A stretch of 64,000 nt of DNA from an uncultured Paracoccaceae bacterium (lineage in GTDB: Bacteria > Pseudomonadota > Alphaproteobacteria > Rhodobacterales > Rhodobacteraceae), in contig CANMMF010000004.1 of NCBI GenBank assembly GCA_947498985.1, forward strand, positions 496,001 through 560,000, written 5' to 3'. The notes under the pieces were generated by a model. That model was not told the DNA's origin, ran no database searches, and saw only the letters and a program-made list of their open reading frames with translations. The position numbers were made by a program, and so were the translations under genes. Positions 63,851 to 64,000 of this stretch are shown one piece after another (positions within the stretch are counted from its first letter, which is position 1; every line of letters begins with the position of its first letter).

Positions 63851-64000
63851 ATGAAACGAGCACGTAAATACGCAATCTCACGCGCGGCCTGCCTCGGCCT
63901 CCTTCTTGCCGCGCAGCTAGTGTCGGCACCGGCTCGCGCGCAAGAAGATGCGACGACGGCGGCGACCATTGGCATCTATGAAAGCCCGCCGTTCGTCATG
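63851..64000 (+). CDS. Periplasmic ligand-binding protein, N-terminal part (C-terminus beyond window)
   Basis: The first 50 codons of a gene starting ATG at 63851 (AGGAAG upstream) encode a signal peptide (hydrophobic stretch ending SAPARA/Q) and then ATIGIYESPPFVM. That last motif is the typical first strand of family-3 solute-binding proteins and of prokaryotic glutamate-receptor-like proteins. Whether it is an ABC-transporter protein or a receptor-type ion channel cannot be decided from the visible part. Confidence 0.65.
   Translation, partial: MKRARKYAISRAACLGLLLAAQLVSAPARAQEDATTAATIGIYESPPFVM

Overview
The window is GC-rich DNA from an alphaproteobacterium, most probably a member of the Rhodobacteraceae (roseobacter/Rhodobacter relatives). 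The evidence is the gene families and layouts: hupTUV-hypF-hupS in the order known from Rhodobacter capsulatus, a SAM-II riboswitch before metZ, a DUF1127 gene followed by hairpins with anti-Shine-Dalgarno loops (the CcsR/'cuckoo' arrangement), an rlpA-like/dacA/tmk/holB run, a Suv3-type helicase and FdxA. All identifications were made by reading the sequence; no database was searched.

Layout. 1-6570 (minus): NiFe uptake-hydrogenase control and maturation, reading hupT, hupU, hupV, hypF and then hupS, which runs off the left edge. 6988-10918 (plus): an Anbu operon (circularly permuted ATP-grasp, alpha-E, transglutaminase-like protease, Anbu proteasome homologue). 11341-13410 (plus): an SBP56/methanethiol-oxidase-family gene and a membrane protein. 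13432-17810 (minus): RND efflux adaptor and pump. 18085-26908: a probable polysaccharide locus with two glycoside hydrolases, a Sel1-repeat protein, two small secreted proteins, a processive GT2 synthase, a GalE-type epimerase and a UDP-glucuronate decarboxylase, then a 1.4 kb gene-poor stretch. 28324-33779: flavodoxin, tRNA-Ser, SPOR lipoprotein, D,D-carboxypeptidase, thymidylate kinase and DNA polymerase III delta'. 33892-35416: Mrp ATPase and the DUF1127 gene.

35421-35833 is the most unusual part of the window. Seven consecutive hairpins follow the DUF1127 gene. Five carry a pyrimidine loop complementary to the Shine-Dalgarno sequence, and the last ends in a U-tract terminator. An eighth hairpin and a 27-bp direct repeat follow. 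This looks like an expanded, divergent CcsR/cuckoo small-RNA array.

36000-50099 holds housekeeping genes: valS, a TPP-dependent decarboxylase-like enzyme, trkH, folE2, metZ with its riboswitch and a terminator, an alpha/beta hydrolase, a Kef-type antiporter, carD, fdxA and an S4 protein. 50100-60580 holds the Suv3-like helicase, a TPR protein, an SCP2 protein, a lysophospholipase-like hydrolase, an HpcH/HpaI aldolase, a ligase-associated exonuclease with its ATP-dependent DNA ligase, and oligoendopeptidase F. 61208-64000 holds a two-helix K+ channel-like protein, an LtrA-like membrane protein, a probably broken small lipoprotein gene, and the start of a periplasmic ligand-binding protein cut by the right edge.

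Overlapping or touching start and stop codons (ATGA, GTGA, TGATG) are frequent, so most runs are probably translationally coupled operons. A short GC-rich intergenic motif recurs at least four times.
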